This document shows positions 18,288 to 26,631 of a DNA stretch of 51,824 nt, one piece after another. The notes under the pieces are model-generated. The model saw only the letters and a program-made list of their open reading frames with translations. It was not told the origin of the DNA and made no database searches. This stretch comes from an uncultured Prevotella sp. GTDB taxonomy: Bacteria > Bacteroidota > Bacteroidia > Bacteroidales > Bacteroidaceae. The stretch covers positions 1 through 51,824 of the forward strand of contig URLI01000011.1 of NCBI GenBank assembly GCA_900548585.1, written 5' to 3'. The translations under genes and the position numbers were made by a program. Numbering within the stretch: the stretch's first letter is position 1; the number at the start of each line of letters is the position of its first letter.

Positions 18288-19153
18288 TGACATATAACGA
18301 GATTTGCAACTCCCTGCGCGGCCGGTACGGCGGCGGCGAGGCGCGCGCCGTGGCACGCTACTTGCTCGAGGTGGGCTTCGGGCTGCGCATGACGGACATT
18401 CTCTGCGGCGCGGCGGAAAGGCTTCCGGCAGAAGAACTGCGGCAGAAGGTGAGCCGCCTCGCCGGTGGCGAGCCGGTGCAGTATGTCGTGGGCGCGGCGG
18501 AGTTCTGCGGACGGCTGTTCCATGTCGGACCGGGGGTACTGATACCGCGCCCGGAGACGGAGGAACTATGCCGCCTCGTGAAGGATGACGCGGCAAGGAA
18601 CGGGGGCGGAAATCATATCCTCGACATCGGCACCGGCTCGGGCTGCATCGCCGTGACACTCGCTCTCGACATGCCGGGCGCGCAGGTCGAGGCGTGGGAC
18701 GTGAGCAGCGAGGCTCTCGCCGTGGCGGCGGGGAACGCCGCGCAACCCGGCGCATGCGTGAAATTCAGGCAGGTTGACATTCTCACGCAGCAGCCACACA
18801 AATCGCAAGGCACGCAGGACATCACATCCGTGGCATACGACCGCATCGTGTCTAACCCGCCATACATAGTGCCGTCTGAGACCGCCGCTATGGAAGGTAA
18901 CGTGCTCGACCACGAGCCGCACCTGGCTCTCTTCGCACCCGAGGACGACCCGCTGCTGTTCTACCGCGCCATCGCCGGGTATGCCATGCAGGCACTGCGA
19001 CCTCTCGGCAAACTGTTCCTCGAGATCAACCCACTGTTTGCCGGCCGCCTCGGGGATATGCTTGCGCAGCAGGGCTTTACGGTGATAACATTCAGCGACG
19101 ACCGCTTCGGGCGCACGAGGTTTGCCGTTGCCACAAAACCACAGACACGATGA
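18287..19153 (+). CDS. prmC: Release factor glutamine methyltransferase PrmC
   Basis: This 288-residue enzyme methylates the glutamine of the GGQ motif in peptide-chain release factors, using S-adenosylmethionine. The N-terminal helical domain is followed by GVLIPRPETEELC, the SAM-binding motif ILDIGTGSGCIAVTLAL, and the catalytic NPPY in SNPPYIV. The ATG at 18287 shares its first base with the btuC stop codon; a longer frame reaching back to 17417 only reads out of frame through btuC and is rejected. It also overlaps recX by four bases, so prmC and recX are translationally coupled to the transporter genes. Confidence 0.93.
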   Translation: MTYNEICNSLRGRYGGGEARAVARYLLEVGFGLRMTDILCGAAERLPAEELRQKVSRLAGGEPVQYVVGAAEFCGRLFHVGPGVLIPRPETEELCRLVKDDAARNGGGNHILDIGTGSGCIAVTLALDMPGAQVEAWDVSSEALAVAAGNAAQPGACVKFRQVDILTQQPHKSQGTQDITSVAYDRIVSNPPYIVPSETAAMEGNVLDHEPHLALFAPEDDPLLFYRAIAGYAMQALRPLGKLFLEINPLFAGRLGDMLAQQGFTVITFSDDRFGRTRFAVATKPQTR

Positions 19154-19647
19154 GAAAACAACCAGGAACATACGGACAGCCACCGGCAGTGAGCGAGGAG
19201 CAGGCTCTGTCGCGCCTCACCGCACTCTGCGCCCGCGCGGAGCATTGCTCGGGCGAGATGCTCGACAAGATGGCGCGGTGGGGAGTGCACGAAGAGGCAC
19301 AGGCGCGCATAATGGAGCACCTTATTAATAATAGGTATATAGACGACGAACGCTACTGCCGTGCCTTCGTGCGCGAGAAAATGGAGTTCAATGGCTGGGG
19401 GCGGTACAAGATTGACCGCGCGCTCTATGCCAAGCACATCGGCAGCGAGCTGCGCAATGCCGTGCTTGACGAGATTGGCGATGACGAGTTCGTCGCCATA
19501 CTGCGACCGCTGATAGCGGAGAAACGGCGGCGCACACAGGCCCGGTCGGACTATGAGATGAAGATGAAATTGGTGCGCTTCGCCATCTCGCGCGGTTTCT
19601 CATACGACCAGATAGGCCGCTGCGTTGACGTTCCCGACGAGTTTTAG
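19150..19647 (+). CDS. recX: Regulatory protein RecX
   Basis: This 165-residue helical protein modulates RecA filaments. The three-helix repeats of the family are visible, with HLINNRYIDDERYCRAFVRE and EFNGWGRYKIDRALYAKHI as the typical core; the C-terminal end SRGFSYDQIGRCVD is also typical. Its start overlaps prmC by four bases (ATGA). It is the last gene before a strong terminator. Confidence 0.9.
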   Translation: MRKQPGTYGQPPAVSEEQALSRLTALCARAEHCSGEMLDKMARWGVHEEAQARIMEHLINNRYIDDERYCRAFVREKMEFNGWGRYKIDRALYAKHIGSELRNAVLDEIGDDEFVAILRPLIAEKRRRTQARSDYEMKMKLVRFAISRGFSYDQIGRCVDVPDEF

Positions 19648-19672
19648 CAAGCGCGTGGCATGAAAAAACAAA

Positions 19673-19716
19673 CCGGGGGTGGTGTTACTGTTAACCTTTC
19701 ACCACCCCCACGGTTT
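19673..19716. terminator. Terminator between recX and the convergent secreted-protein gene
   Basis: GGGGGTGGTG (19675-19684) pairs with CACCACCCCC (19700-19709); the stem is extended on the outside by CCG/CGG-type pairing, followed by TTTTCTT. On the other strand the AAAAAACAAA side gives a T run as well, so it can serve both genes. Confidence 0.85.
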
Positions 19717-19763
19717 TCTTGATAATAGCTAATGTTTTATGTGTATATCGTTAGGTTCGTGCC

Positions 19764-21077
19764 TTATTTGTGTTCCAGCCTTATTGACGGCTTTTCATTG
19801 TTCACGCCCTTCGTGCCGAACTTTGCGACACCGTTCGTGACGCTGTAGCTGGCATACCGACCGGTCTTGCCTGCCGGTGCAGACGATGACGCGCTTGCCG
19901 GTGTGGTGAACTCCTTCTTTACAAGTTCGCCCCATTCACCCTTGGCGTTCCTTGCAATCGAGCAAGCAAGGTATGTCGTCGACGGGTCTGCGTTCCAGTA
20001 GGCATCGTCGACACCATACTGGTTCCACTGTGGGTCGGGGTTGTTGTCATCCTTCAGGTATTTCTTCACACCCTCGTCGCCCCATTCCGGCCCTTCGAAA
20101 GCGCTTTTCACGATGATCATGTCGCGGTGCAGCGCAGCCTGGTCGTTCGGCGTGTATATCACTCTCTGCACATATCCGCCCTGTCCGTTGCTTGAAAATT
20201 CCTTTATCTCGATGCTCACCGTTGCAACGCCGTCGCCTCCGAGAGACTTCGTAGTGACATAGAAATACTGCGGCTCGGCATCAGTGTTTTCCTTGTCCCA
20301 TGCCTGTACGACCACCTCATATTCCTTTCCCGGCTCCATGGAGGTCCACTCGTTCGTATGCTCGGTGCTGTAGCTGTTTTGGCAGAAGCCCCTTATCATG
20401 TCGCCGAAAGTGGCGTAGCCCATCATCGGGCCGAACTGCTCGAACTGCTGCGTTGCCGTTCCCTTGGCGAACACGCAGTATGCGTAGCCGCCGACGTCGC
20501 CGTTTGGCGTGAACGTCATAGTGAACCTGTCTGTGCCGACGTTGTTTGTCACGCCCTCAACATGCGGGTTGCCGACCAGTGGCTTTGCCGGTGTCTTGAA
20601 GTTGGCCTTCGACATGCTGCACGCTATGCCGTACTCATCGTATCCCAGTGTCAGCACCGTGTAGTCAGCGTTGGCTGGGAAAGGCTGCTCGAAGCCCCGT
20701 ATCTCGCCGTTGTCGAAGTCCTCGCCGTATAATGTGCCTCCGGTGCGCTCGAAATAGTTCTCTGCCGTCTCGTCGTTTCCAATCTGGTCAGCGAGGTTTT
20801 TCGGCAGCACTGTAAGCCGGAAAGTCTTGCAGTCTTGTGTTCTCTTAACGCTGACGGTAATGACATCGCCATCCGCCTTGCTCTCGAACTTCTTGAATGT
20901 CACGTCTGCCGCGACGCGCCCCTCTATTGTCTTGAATACCACCGAGTCGACGCGCTCAACGAGGTAACCCTTGTATTGCCCATGGTTGTTGACAACAAGC
21001 ATACGGTTGGGTTGTGTCTGCGCGAGCGCAGAGAGGCTGACGAGTGCCATGAGGCACATTGTAATTATCTTTTTCAT
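19764..21077 (-). CDS. Secreted protein of unknown function
   Basis: This 437-residue protein has a clear signal peptide ending at SLSALAQ. I do not recognise a catalytic family. The N-terminal part has the motif GYLVERVDSVVFKT, frequent at the start of secreted Bacteroidota proteins, followed by beta-rich, Fn3-like sequence (for example TDRFTMTFTPNGDVGGYAYC). The ATG overlaps the stop of the preceding gene by four bases, so the two are translated together. A surface or periplasmic role is likely; no substrate can be named. Confidence 0.75.
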   Translation of the reverse strand: MKKIITMCLMALVSLSALAQTQPNRMLVVNNHGQYKGYLVERVDSVVFKTIEGRVAADVTFKKFESKADGDVITVSVKRTQDCKTFRLTVLPKNLADQIGNDETAENYFERTGGTLYGEDFDNGEIRGFEQPFPANADYTVLTLGYDEYGIACSMSKANFKTPAKPLVGNPHVEGVTNNVGTDRFTMTFTPNGDVGGYAYCVFAKGTATQQFEQFGPMMGYATFGDMIRGFCQNSYSTEHTNEWTSMEPGKEYEVVVQAWDKENTDAEPQYFYVTTKSLGGDGVATVSIEIKEFSSNGQGGYVQRVIYTPNDQAALHRDMIIVKSAFEGPEWGDEGVKKYLKDDNNPDPQWNQYGVDDAYWNADPSTTYLACSIARNAKGEWGELVKKEFTTPASASSSAPAGKTGRYASYSVTNGVAKFGTKGVNNEKPSIRLEHK

Positions 21078-21565
21078 TGTTTTACGAATTTGAATGTTGC
21101 ATTGTTTACCTTAATAATATATACTCCCTGGCGCAGCATTGCGATGTCTATCGGTCTGCCCTCCGCGCATTTTGTGCGAAGCGCCGCCTTGCCGCTGATG
21201 TCGAAGATGGCGGCGTCGGCATCCATGCCGTCACCGAGCCCGCTGACATAAATCATGCCGCCTCTCAGCGATATGCCAACCTTCCCGGCAGCGTCGCCTC
21301 TCACTTGTCCGATGCCGGTCACCACGTCGGCGAACGTGATGGTCTTTATTTCCGCCAGGTTCCACACCGGCTCCGGCACAAGGCTCGTGCCAACGATGTG
21401 CATCCCGTCTGCCCCGAACGTGATCTTGCGGATGTCCTGCAGCGCGTATTCGCCCGTCTCACCACCATTGTTGGGTGTTACCACGAGCTTCACCTGCGCC
21501 TGCACGGGGGCGGCGGCCATTGTCATGGCGGCTGCGATGAATGCGATAAATTTTCTTTTCCTCAT
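21074..21565 (-). CDS. Small secreted protein with type IX-like C-terminal sorting domain
   Basis: This 163-residue protein has a signal peptide (start to about MAAAPVQAQ), a short beta-rich segment containing YALQDIRKITF, and a C-terminal domain DISGKAALRT...LRQGVYIIKVNNATFKFVKQ of the pattern seen in type IX secretion (Por) substrates. It is the first gene of a two-gene unit with the 437-residue protein, overlapping it by ATGA. Almost the whole mature protein is sorting domain plus a short N-terminal piece, so it may be a small surface partner of its neighbour. Confidence 0.7.
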   Translation of the reverse strand: MRKRKFIAFIAAAMTMAAAPVQAQVKLVVTPNNGGETGEYALQDIRKITFGADGMHIVGTSLVPEPVWNLAEIKTITFADVVTGIGQVRGDAAGKVGISLRGGMIYVSGLGDGMDADAAIFDISGKAALRTKCAEGRPIDIAMLRQGVYIIKVNNATFKFVKQ

Positions 21566-21612
21566 AATGCGTTATGATTACGGTTCCTTGTTAAACATTT
21601 GAAATCTGACCG

Positions 21613-21620
21613 CAAAAATA
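21613..21620 (-). promoter_or_regulatory. Possible -7 box for the secreted-protein pair
   Basis: Read on the minus strand this is TATTTTTG, matching TAnnTTTG, about 48 bases before the ATG. No convincing TTG lies at the right distance. Confidence 0.35.
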
Positions 21621-21718
21621 CGAAAAAAGGATGCTTTCCAGTGCGAAAAACATCCTCTCACAGTTTCTAATTCGTGAAATAGTAACGATTTTTGGTGAAA
21701 AAGTGCGTTTTTCCGCCG

Positions 21719-23500
21719 CTATTCCGCCTCCACGTCACTCCTGGCAGTTATTTTCTCCCTTGATATTTTCTGGAACACCGACGGCTTTATCCCCGTCTGC
21801 CGGGTGAACACGTTGATGAAATTCGACTGCGACTTGTAGCCCACGCTCTCCGCGATGGCCTTGATGGTGTACTGGCCATAGTTCTCGGTGTCGTTCATCC
21901 GCGTCATGGCCTTCTTCACCCGGAACTCGTTGAGGAAAGTCCGGAAGTTCTTGGAGTAAACGTCATTGATTACCTGCGACACGTATTTCGAGTTCGACCC
22001 CACGAGCGTGGCGAGCCGCTCTATGCCGAAGTCGCTGTCGCAGAACTCGTCGCCGTGCTCCATAACCTGCATTATCGCGTCGAGCAGCGTGTTCTTCTGC
22101 TCCTCCGGCATCTTGGTCTGCTGGCGTGTGGCGTCCGCGTCGCCATCGTCGCCTGCCGCCTTTTCGTCATCGTGCGGCTTATTCATGTCGCCTGCGCTTT
22201 CCTTTTCCGCCGCAACGTCTGCCGCGTCCTGCGTCTCGGCTGGCTCACCCTCGCTGCCCAGCATCTTCTCCAGGCGTTGCTTCATTTCCTTTATCCGCCG
22301 TGCGTAAATCTTGTCGCTGGCAAGTTCCTCCTGGTTCTTGTTGAACAGGTGGTGGTATGAGCGGCTCAGCCGCCTGTTCTGTATGTATGCCAGGATTACC
22401 AACAGCACCACCGTGATGCAGAACACCGTCAGCGTCACGAGCCACCACCGCTGCGTCGCTATCTCGTGCGCGCTCTCGCGGTTGCTCTCCGACAGCGAGC
22501 TGATGGTCTTCAGTTTCTCGTCCATCTCGTAGTAGTACAGCGCGTTCCTTATGCCGTTGAACTCGTTCATGTTGAATATCGAGTCGCTCAGCGCGAGGTA
22601 CTCCGACTTGTACTCGAGCGACTTCCGCTCGTCGTTGTTGCGGTACAGCTCCGACAGGTTGCGCAGCGTCATTATCATCAGCGCCGGGTATTTTATCTCC
22701 TCGGCAATCTTCTTGTTCTCATACAGGTATAACAGTGCGGAGTCGCGCTCGCCAAGTGCCTGGTATGCGTCGGCGAGGCTGGTGTATACCGATGCGAGGC
22801 TCAGCGGCGACATCTTGTTCGCCGTGGTGAAGTCCGCTGCCTTCTTGAAATACGCTATCGCCTCACGGTTCTTCTTCTCGTAGCTGAGAATCATCCCCTT
22901 GTCCATCAGCAGGTCGTAGCGGTACCGCAGCCGGCTCTCCCTGTGGCTGCACAGTTCCTTGTAGTATTCCCAGTATTTGCTTATCGGTGTCTTTGGCGTG
23001 TATGCGCAGATAAGGTTGCTCAGCATCATGTTCACGAAAGTCCGGTCGCCCCTCTTCCGCGCGAGGTTGAGGGCCTTGGTATACAGCGCGCTGCTCTGCT
23101 GGTAGTCGTTGAACATGCTGTATATGTTTCCGATGTCCTTGTAGATTCCCTGCAGCAGGTCCTCGAAGCCGTTCACCTCGCACACCCGAAGGCTCTCCAT
23201 GTAGCTCTCCATCGCCTTTCCATACGAGCTGCGCACATAGTAAGCCTTCCCCGTGGCGTGCAGGCTCTTTGCATAAAGGTGCATGTCTGCCGGCTCGCGC
23301 TTGTTTATCAGCCCGAAGCACAGCAGCGCGCTGTCGGTGTTTTCCCTTGCCATCAGTCTTTCGCCGTACTCCAACAGGTCGGCATCGCTCATGTTGCTCT
23401 GGTCCGCGCCCTTCTTTCCATTGCTTTCCGCACTTGTAACTGTCGCCGGCAATGAAAGAAGGAATGAAAATATGATATATAAAGTATAATTCCTGTTCAT
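21719..23500 (-). CDS. Membrane-anchored TPR sensor with AraC-type DNA-binding domain
   Basis: This 593-residue protein has an N-terminal signal sequence, TPR-like helical repeats in the periplasm (about 35-330; for example KAYYVRSSYGKAMESYMESL), one membrane helix at about 352-374 (LVTLTVFCITVVLLVILAYI), a charged coiled-coil linker with a low-complexity acidic stretch (about 410-470), and a C-terminal AraC helix-turn-helix (about 485-580; IKAIAESVGYKSQSNFINVF). This is a Bacteroidota architecture that links a periplasmic signal to transcription in the cytoplasm. Its target may be the neighbouring secreted-protein pair on the same strand, but that is inference. Confidence 0.88.
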   Translation of the reverse strand: MNRNYTLYIIFSFLLSLPATVTSAESNGKKGADQSNMSDADLLEYGERLMARENTDSALLCFGLINKREPADMHLYAKSLHATGKAYYVRSSYGKAMESYMESLRVCEVNGFEDLLQGIYKDIGNIYSMFNDYQQSSALYTKALNLARKRGDRTFVNMMLSNLICAYTPKTPISKYWEYYKELCSHRESRLRYRYDLLMDKGMILSYEKKNREAIAYFKKAADFTTANKMSPLSLASVYTSLADAYQALGERDSALLYLYENKKIAEEIKYPALMIMTLRNLSELYRNNDERKSLEYKSEYLALSDSIFNMNEFNGIRNALYYYEMDEKLKTISSLSESNRESAHEIATQRWWLVTLTVFCITVVLLVILAYIQNRRLSRSYHHLFNKNQEELASDKIYARRIKEMKQRLEKMLGSEGEPAETQDAADVAAEKESAGDMNKPHDDEKAAGDDGDADATRQQTKMPEEQKNTLLDAIMQVMEHGDEFCDSDFGIERLATLVGSNSKYVSQVINDVYSKNFRTFLNEFRVKKAMTRMNDTENYGQYTIKAIAESVGYKSQSNFINVFTRQTGIKPSVFQKISREKITARSDVEAE

Positions 23501-23563
23501 TCCGTCTCCCCTCTTGCAGCATTAAAAAGCCACCTTAAATGCGGCACGCTGCGAAACTATTTG

Positions 23564-23594
23564 CAAATATACGCAATATTTCGCGCATGACAAA
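23564..23594 (-). promoter_or_regulatory. Promoter of the TPR/AraC regulator gene
   Basis: On the minus strand TTTG (23594-23591) is followed after 19 bases by TATATTTG (23571-23564). This is a good Bacteroidota promoter about 64 bases before the ATG. Confidence 0.65.
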
Positions 23595-23663
23595 GCGCGA
23601 GGCTATGTTTTTTTGAAAATAACAGCCAGCCAAACATTGAGATGCTTTTTATTACCTATTGTC

Positions 23664-23694
23664 TTGCGTTTTACAAAATCATTCATTATCTTTG
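23664..23694 (+). promoter_or_regulatory. Promoter of pyrE
   Basis: TTG (23664-23666), a 20-base spacer and TATCTTTG (23687-23694). The pyrE start lies 52 bases further on. Confidence 0.7.
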
Positions 23695-23746
23695 CCACCG
23701 ATACGGCTTACGCCGCAGAATATCACGAAACAAAAATATTCAGGAC

Positions 23747-24379
23747 ATGGATAATATGAAAAAGACTCTCGCCTCGAAACTGTTGGAAATCAAGGCGATA
23801 AAACTACAGCCCGAGAACCCGTTCACATGGGCTTCGGGATGGAAATCACCGTTCTACTGCGACAACCGCAAGACACTGTCGTACACCGCGCTGCGCAACT
23901 TTGTGAAACAGGAGCTGGCACATGCCATACTAAAGCATTTCCCAGAGGCAGAGGCCGTGGCAGGAGTGGCAACGGGCGCCATCGCACAGGGGGCTATGGT
24001 GGCAGACGCGCTGAACCTGCCGTTCGCCTACGTGCGCTCGAAACCGAAGGACCACGGCATGGAGAACCTCATCGAGGGTGAGCTGAAACCGGCAACGAAG
24101 GTTGTGGTTGTCGAGGACCTCATATCCACCGGGGGCAGCTCGCTCAAGGCGGTGGAGGCACTGAGGCGCGCCGGATGCGAGGTGGTGGGCATGGTGGCAA
24201 GCTACACCTACGGCTTCCGCATTGCGAAGAAGGCGTTCGAGGACGCGAAGGTGCGCCTCGTCACCCTGACAGACTATGAGCATGTGGTGGAGGAGGCCCG
24301 GGAGACCGGTTACATCACCGAGAGCGACGTGAAGGTGCTGAACGAGTGGCGCAAGGCTCCGGACGAGTGGCGCAGTTGA
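23747..24379 (+). CDS. pyrE: Orotate phosphoribosyltransferase
   Basis: This 210-residue enzyme joins orotate and PRPP to give OMP in de novo pyrimidine synthesis. The family beginning is recognisable as KAIKLQPENPFTWASGWKSP, and the PRPP-binding motif is VVVVEDLISTGGSS near residues 120-133. The frame is open upstream to 23642, but the promoter at 23664-23694 excludes those starts; ATG 23747 matches the usual family length and ATG 23756 is an alternative. It is followed by a START-like gene and a lipoprotein gene, a likely operon. Confidence 0.94.
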   Translation: MDNMKKTLASKLLEIKAIKLQPENPFTWASGWKSPFYCDNRKTLSYTALRNFVKQELAHAILKHFPEAEAVAGVATGAIAQGAMVADALNLPFAYVRSKPKDHGMENLIEGELKPATKVVVVEDLISTGGSSLKAVEALRRAGCEVVGMVASYTYGFRIAKKAFEDAKVRLVTLTDYEHVVEEARETGYITESDVKVLNEWRKAPDEWRS

Positions 24380-24427
24380 GCCACGGAATTTTTGGAACGG
24401 ACAACGTAGGACCGAAAAACATTTGTT

Positions 24428-24853
24428 ATGAGCAAGTTTGAAAGCAAGATAAAGCAGGTGCCGTACCCGCAGAAAAGCGTGTTCGACATGCTTAGCGACC
24501 TGAACAACATCAACCGGGTGCGCGACCGCATACCGGAAGACAAGATAAAAGACCTCTCGTTCGACCGCGACAGCGTGTCCGTGTCGTCACCGATGGGTCC
24601 CGTTACGCTGCGCGTGGTGGACCGCGACGAGCCGAAGTGCGTGAAGTTCGAGACGGAGAAGTCGCCAGTGCCGATGAAACTGTGGGTGCAGATCCTGCCC
24701 ACAGGCGAAAACGCGTCGAAACTGAAAGTGACGATAAGTGCCGACCTGCCGTTCTTCATGGCGGCAATGGCAAATAAGCCATTGGCGGAGGCCGTGGAAA
24801 AAGTGGCGGAGGCCCTGGCCACGATACCCTACGGCACGCCGGACGAGCGATGA
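24428..24853 (+). CDS. START/SRPBCC-fold protein
   Basis: This 141-residue soluble protein has the pattern of the polyketide-cyclase/START-like superfamily: an N-terminal strand followed by VFDMLSDLNNINRVRDRIP, central antiparallel strands, and a long C-terminal helix (NKPLAEAVEKVAEALATIPY). These proteins bind a hydrophobic ligand in a deep pocket; none is identified for this group. From memory, pyrE followed by such a protein is a common Bacteroidales arrangement. There are no signal or membrane segments. Confidence 0.75.
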   Translation: MSKFESKIKQVPYPQKSVFDMLSDLNNINRVRDRIPEDKIKDLSFDRDSVSVSSPMGPVTLRVVDRDEPKCVKFETEKSPVPMKLWVQILPTGENASKLKVTISADLPFFMAAMANKPLAEAVEKVAEALATIPYGTPDER

Positions 24854-24863
24854 GAAAACATAC

Positions 24864-25427
24864 ATGGGAAAGACAAGGATTATGATGGCGGTGGCGGTGG
24901 CAATGCTGCTGGCGGCGTGCAGCAACGCGGAGTCAGAGTACAGCAAGCAGCAGTGCTACCTGGTATTCGACAACGCCGAGCACAACGACCCCACACTGGC
25001 CAGCGCGCTTATAGCGACGGCACCAGGCACCTTCTGCCGCATATACATCAAGGGCGCGGGGAAATTCACATTCCAGACAAACAGGGGGCTGGAGAGCGAG
25101 ACGGCGATGAACTCCAAGGACGCAATGCGCACCTGCATACTCGGGGTGTACAACGAGAGCGGAATAATCGTCGGCTACGGAACGCTGGGAGGCACGCTCT
25201 ACGCCTACGACGCACAGTGCCCAAACTGCTATGCCGAGGCGGCAATGCCGCGCTACCTGCTGGCCATGACAGACTCGGGACTGGCAAAGTGCAGGACGTG
25301 CGGAAGAACCTACGACATGAACAACGGCGGCATCATCGCCAGCGGGCAAGGCAACGGCCGCAAAATGACACGCTACCACGCCACATACACCGACACCGGC
25401 AGCCACCGCGTGCTGAACGTGTGGTAG
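24864..25427 (+). CDS. Lipoprotein with a four-cysteine, Rieske-like metal site
   Basis: This 187-residue lipoprotein has the signal MGKTRIMMAVAVAMLLAAC, lipidated at Cys 19. In the C-terminal half two pairs, CPNC (residues 119-122) and CRTC (143-146), are placed as in a Rieske domain, but both usual histidines are replaced, giving a Cys4 site. The loop after the second pair, GRTYDMNNGGI, also resembles the Rieske/rubredoxin-like loop. It may bind zinc or a rubredoxin-type iron in the periplasm; the partner is unknown. An overlapping ATG at 24850 leads to a quick stop and is not used. Confidence 0.65.
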   Translation: MGKTRIMMAVAVAMLLAACSNAESEYSKQQCYLVFDNAEHNDPTLASALIATAPGTFCRIYIKGAGKFTFQTNRGLESETAMNSKDAMRTCILGVYNESGIIVGYGTLGGTLYAYDAQCPNCYAEAAMPRYLLAMTDSGLAKCRTCGRTYDMNNGGIIASGQGNGRKMTRYHATYTDTGSHRVLNVW

Positions 25428-25617
25428 GCGGCAAACGCCGCACGGTTGACATGCAGGCAAATTATCTGCCGGCACAGCCGCCTGCGCGGCAGGCGATGTC
25501 AGCAAATGCTGCGATAAACAGCCGCCTTACCGGCAAATCGACTACGGCAAGCAAGGCATATACATGTCGCCGGGCTTTTCAGGAAAGCCATTCCGGTGGC
25601 TTGTTGTTGGATGAGCG
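25428..25617. other. Intergenic region between the lipoprotein gene and upp
   Basis: No gene is seen. Short GC-rich hairpins occur: GCGGC-aaac-GCCGC directly after the lipoprotein stop (25428-25441) and GCCTGC-gcg-GCAGGC (25480-25494). Neither has a strong T run, so they are at best weak terminators for the two convergent genes. Confidence 0.4.
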
Positions 25618-26277
25618 TCAGAGTTTCTCTCCGTAGCACAGGTCGCCGGCATCGCCGAAGCCCGGCACGATGTACTTATGTTCGTCCATGCCAGGGTCAA
25701 CGGCGGCAGCCCAAATCGTGGTGTTCTCCGGCGGGAGCGACTGCTTCAGCACATCAAGCCCCTCGGGTGTCGCTATGACGCACGCCACATGCACCTGCCT
25801 CGGGTGTCCGTTCCTGACGAGGGCACCGTATGCCGCAGCCATCGAACCGCCGGTGGCAAGCATCGGGTCAACGATTATAAGCGTCTTGCCCTCCACCGAC
25901 GGACACGCCATGTACTCGGTGTGTATGCCAACCTCGGTATGCTCGCGGTTGGTGTACATGCGGAACGCCGACACGAAACCATTCTCGGCATGGTCGAACA
26001 CATGCAGGAAACCCTCGTGGAACGGGAGTCCGGCGCGCAGCACCGTCGCTATTACCAGCTTGTCCGCAGGCACCTCAACTTTCGCCGTGCCAAGCGGAGT
26101 ATCCACGGAAACCGGCGCGTAGGTCAGCAGCCTCGATATGCTGAAGGCCATCAACTCCCCTATCCTCCTGATGTTGTTGCGGAACAGGGCGCGGTTCTTC
26201 TGATATTCCTTGTCGCGTATCTCGGCAAGATACTGCCCGAGTATGCTCTGCTGCTCACTAAGATTTATTATTTCCAT
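25618..26277 (-). CDS. upp: Uracil phosphoribosyltransferase
   Basis: This 219-residue enzyme converts uracil plus PRPP to UMP for pyrimidine salvage. Visible motifs are the early RRIGELMAFSISRLL segment, VIATVLRAGLPFHEGFL, the PRPP loop LIIVDPMLATGGS, and the uracil-binding C-terminus YIVPGFGDAGDLCYGE. Length matches the family. It is divergent from pckA and convergent with the pyrE operon. Confidence 0.95.
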   Translation of the reverse strand: MEIINLSEQQSILGQYLAEIRDKEYQKNRALFRNNIRRIGELMAFSISRLLTYAPVSVDTPLGTAKVEVPADKLVIATVLRAGLPFHEGFLHVFDHAENGFVSAFRMYTNREHTEVGIHTEYMACPSVEGKTLIIVDPMLATGGSMAAAYGALVRNGHPRQVHVACVIATPEGLDVLKQSLPPENTTIWAAAVDPGMDEHKYIVPGFGDAGDLCYGEKL

Positions 26278-26408
26278 CTATAATATATTGTGTTACACTT
26301 GAAAAATCTGCGCATAACCAGACCGCACACGCACATAACAGACATGAGCCAAGTGGAAACGCCCCCACGCCAATGTCTTAAATATCTTGTTGTGAATAAG
26401 TCTGCGCA

Positions 26409-26440
26409 CAAATATACGAAGTTTTGTGGTCTTTTGCCAA
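26409..26440 (-). promoter_or_regulatory. Promoter of upp
   Basis: On the minus strand TTG (26440-26438) and TATATTTG (26416-26409) are separated by 21 bases. Confidence 0.6.
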
Positions 26441-26552
26441 CCCAGAATGTCAAAGATGTTTTGCAGCCATGTTTTTTTTGATTGTTTAACTAAAATTAAA
26501 AGCACGCAGTTATTTTTCACGCAAAACATACGCTCTTTATGGGAAAAAAAAG

Positions 26553-26560
26553 TAACTTTG
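26553..26560 (+). promoter_or_regulatory. -7 promoter box of pckA
   Basis: TAACTTTG lies 71 bases before the pckA ATG. The upstream element is weak: no TTG sits at the usual distance, only TTTAT in CTCTTTATGGG. Confidence 0.5.
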
Positions 26561-26631
26561 CAACGGAAATATTAAAGATCAAAACAATATTTGATTTCAA
26601 GTTAACAACGAACTTTTAAATACTTATTTTT

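Larger units (their letters stand above)
26278..26631. other. Divergent control region between upp and pckA
   Basis: These 354 bases hold no supportable gene. They carry the upp promoter (26409-26440, minus) and the -7 box for pckA (26553-26560, plus). The upp leader would be about 125 bases long and the pckA leader about 65; I see no known riboswitch in either. Confidence 0.6.

Noticed and set aside
25428..25617. tRNA or small RNA after the lipoprotein gene
   Set aside because: Only short GC-rich hairpins are seen; no cloverleaf or known RNA motif.
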